8,314 nt of DNA, from NCBI GenBank assembly GCA_905235825.1, contig CAJONH010000143.1, positions 1-8,314 on the forward strand, in the 5' to 3' direction. Made by a program: the position numbers and the translations under genes. Numbering within the stretch: position 1 is the first letter of the stretch; the number at the start of each line of letters is the position of its first letter. This document shows positions 7,579 through 8,314 of the stretch, piece by piece. This DNA comes from Candidatus Gastranaerophilales bacterium (GTDB taxonomy: Bacteria > Cyanobacteriota > Vampirovibrionia > Gastranaerophilales > Gastranaerophilaceae). Below the pieces are notes generated by a model. The model was not told the origin of the DNA. It was given only the letters and a program-made list of their open reading frames with translations, and searched no databases.

Positions 7579-7854
7579 TTAATCATCTATAAATTTGAAT
7601 TTTTCACCGAGTTCATTTTCTAATAGTTTTGCGAAATCTGAAAATTTTATTCCGTTAGCTTCACATATTTTTAGTGCGGTAGATATCCTGCAATCATAAA
7701 TTCCTCGCTCAACTTTGCTTAAACTTCCCTTATCAATATCGTATTCCAAAGCGAGCTTATTTAAAGATATACAGCCCTCTTTTTTGCGTAACTCACGAAA
7801 AATTTTCCCAATTTTATTTTTAATTAACAGAACTTTTTCACTATAATCTTGCAT
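7579..7854 (-). CDS. Xre-family (Cro/C1-type HTH) transcriptional regulator
   Basis: This 91-residue protein is little more than one helix-turn-helix domain of the HTH_3 type. A first helix (about 11-25) leads to SLNKLALEYDID (30-41), the recognition helix region KGSLSKVERG (42-51), and ISTALKICEANGI (57-69), matching the family pattern of the form LA...gis...lSkiErG...stllkia. A short acidic and aromatic tail follows with no sensor or protease domain. It probably binds DNA as a dimer and represses its own promoter, but this is inferred from the family. It lies 97 bp upstream of the exporter operon on the same strand and is divergent from the gene at 7920, so either may be a target. The ATG at 7854 has no clear Shine-Dalgarno; TATGATAAAAGA precedes it directly. 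Confidence 0.88.
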   Translation of the reverse strand: MQDYSEKVLLIKNKIGKIFRELRKKEGCISLNKLALEYDIDKGSLSKVERGIYDCRISTALKICEANGIKFSDFAKLLENELGEKFKFIDD

Positions 7855-7919
7855 TCTTTTATCATAGATGTTACATTTTTACATGTGTGGCGAATTGTCA
7901 ACAAAAACGAGTAAAATAT
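7855..7919. promoter_or_regulatory. Divergent promoter/operator region between Xre and ATP-grasp genes
   Basis: Only 65 bp separate the two start codons. On the minus strand there is a consensus -35 TTGACA (7901-7896), but the matching -10 is poor; a TATGAT (7866-7861) lies too far from it and abuts the Xre ATG. On the + strand TAAAAT (7912-7917) sits 2 nt before the ATG at 7920. Three short palindromes lie here: ATGTtACAT (7868-7876), ACATGT (7881-7886) and TTGTcaACAA (7895-7904). They are candidate operators for the Xre protein. Confidence 0.4.
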
Positions 7920-8314
7920 ATGAGAAATATTATTAATTTATTCAAAAAAAATGACATAGGTAATCCCCCTTATGATTACTATTTTCTAAAAAATTTATAT
8001 GAAAAAGAATACCCAAAGTATTTAGCAAAGCTGTTTTATCTTAATACGGGAGAGAAACTGCCGTTGAAGTATGATTTTAAAAATAAATCGTGGATTATAG
8101 ATAAGAAAAGATGTAAAACATTTAATCAGAAGATACAGTGGATTAAGTTATATGGTGTAACTTATTTGATGCGAAGATGTACTGATAAAGTTTTAGTACG
8201 TGATTATGCAGCGGAAAAAATAGGAAGTGAATATTTAAAACCTGTTTTGCAGGTGATACCGTCATTAAATTGCGATTGCCATGTCATTGCGAGGAACAAT
8301 AGCACATTAGGTGA
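7920..8314 (+). CDS. TupA-like ATP-grasp protein, N-terminal part, open at the window edge
   Basis: The visible 131 residues match the N-terminus of the ATPgrasp_TupA family (Pfam PF14305), known from teichuronopeptide synthesis and common in capsule and O-antigen loci. The landmarks are LNTGEKLPLK (41-50), KTFNQKIQWIKLYG (66-79) and VRDYAAEKIGSEYLKPVL (93-110). Family members ligate an amino acid or similar group to a polysaccharide using ATP; the catalytic part would lie beyond the window. From about residue 116 (LNCDCHVIARNNSTLG) the sequence no longer resembles the family, which there has an acidic stretch leading to a conserved F-V-L-K strand. It coincides with a GTCATTGCGAGG-type repeat. 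The frame stays open, so the gene may be interrupted, truncated or carrying an in-frame insertion. The ATG is preceded only by a weak GAG 8 nt upstream. Confidence 0.75.
   Translation, partial: MRNIINLFKKNDIGNPPYDYYFLKNLYEKEYPKYLAKLFYLNTGEKLPLKYDFKNKSWIIDKKRCKTFNQKIQWIKLYGVTYLMRRCTDKVLVRDYAAEKIGSEYLKPVLQVIPSLNCDCHVIARNNSTLG
8269..8314 (+). repeat. Dispersed GTCATTGCGAGG-type repeat, cut by the window end
   Basis: GATTGCC (8274-8280) followed by ATGTCATTGCGAGGAACA (8281-8298) matches from memory the widespread intergenic repeat family whose copies begin GTCATTGCGAGG and end GCAATC. ATTGCGA occurs twice (8269-8275 and 8286-8292). The complementary right arm would be past the window end, so the palindrome cannot be confirmed here. 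It lies inside an open ATP-grasp reading frame. Confidence 0.5.

Noticed and set aside
1..8314. CRISPR array, tRNA, rRNA or transposase gene
   Set aside because: No regularly spaced repeats, no cloverleaf or rRNA-like segment, and no transposase or integrase motif could be seen on either strand.

Overview
This is an AT-rich bacterial window with a Lys/Asn/Ile/Phe-heavy proteome. It carries an envelope-type membrane protein, a MacB-fold exporter operon, a large UvrD-type helicase, a small Xre regulator and the start of a TupA-like ATP-grasp gene. This mix resembles low-GC gut lineages such as Gastranaerophilales (Vampirovibrionia/Melainabacteria) or low-GC Firmicutes. That placement is an impression from composition and gene content, because no phylogenetic marker is present.

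Layout: (1) 1-284 holds a possible C-terminal tail of an upstream + strand gene, a short tandem duplication, an intrinsic terminator and the promoter region of the next gene. (2) 285-1676 (+) encodes a DUF2142 polytopic membrane protein. (3) 7481 down to 1717 (-) is a compact three-gene unit: a LolD/MacB-type ATPase, its MacB-type permease (ATGA start/stop overlap) and, 33 bp further on, a 1262-residue helicase. A good extended -10 promoter and a strong Shine-Dalgarno sit before the ATPase. (4) 7579-7854 (-) is an Xre-family regulator just upstream of that operon. (5) From 7920 (+), divergent from the regulator, starts a TupA-like ATP-grasp gene that runs off the window. Its last visible segment looks like a dispersed GTCATTGCGAGG-type repeat rather than conserved family sequence.

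How the genes may fit together: the ATPase and permease form one exporter, and the Xre protein is positioned to control it and/or itself and the divergent gene. The DUF2142 and ATP-grasp genes both belong to families common in surface polysaccharide loci, so the flanks may be parts of envelope gene sets. The helicase has no obvious functional tie to the exporter, although it is placed to be co-transcribed.

The most notable item is the helicase. It reads as two complete UvrD-like modules in tandem: an N-terminal half in which nearly every catalytic motif has decayed, and a C-terminal half with intact motifs, with no nuclease domain. Two further structural signals are a partly duplicated copy of the helicase gene's 3' end on the far side of the DUF2142 gene, and the repeat-derived sequence inside the ATP-grasp reading frame.
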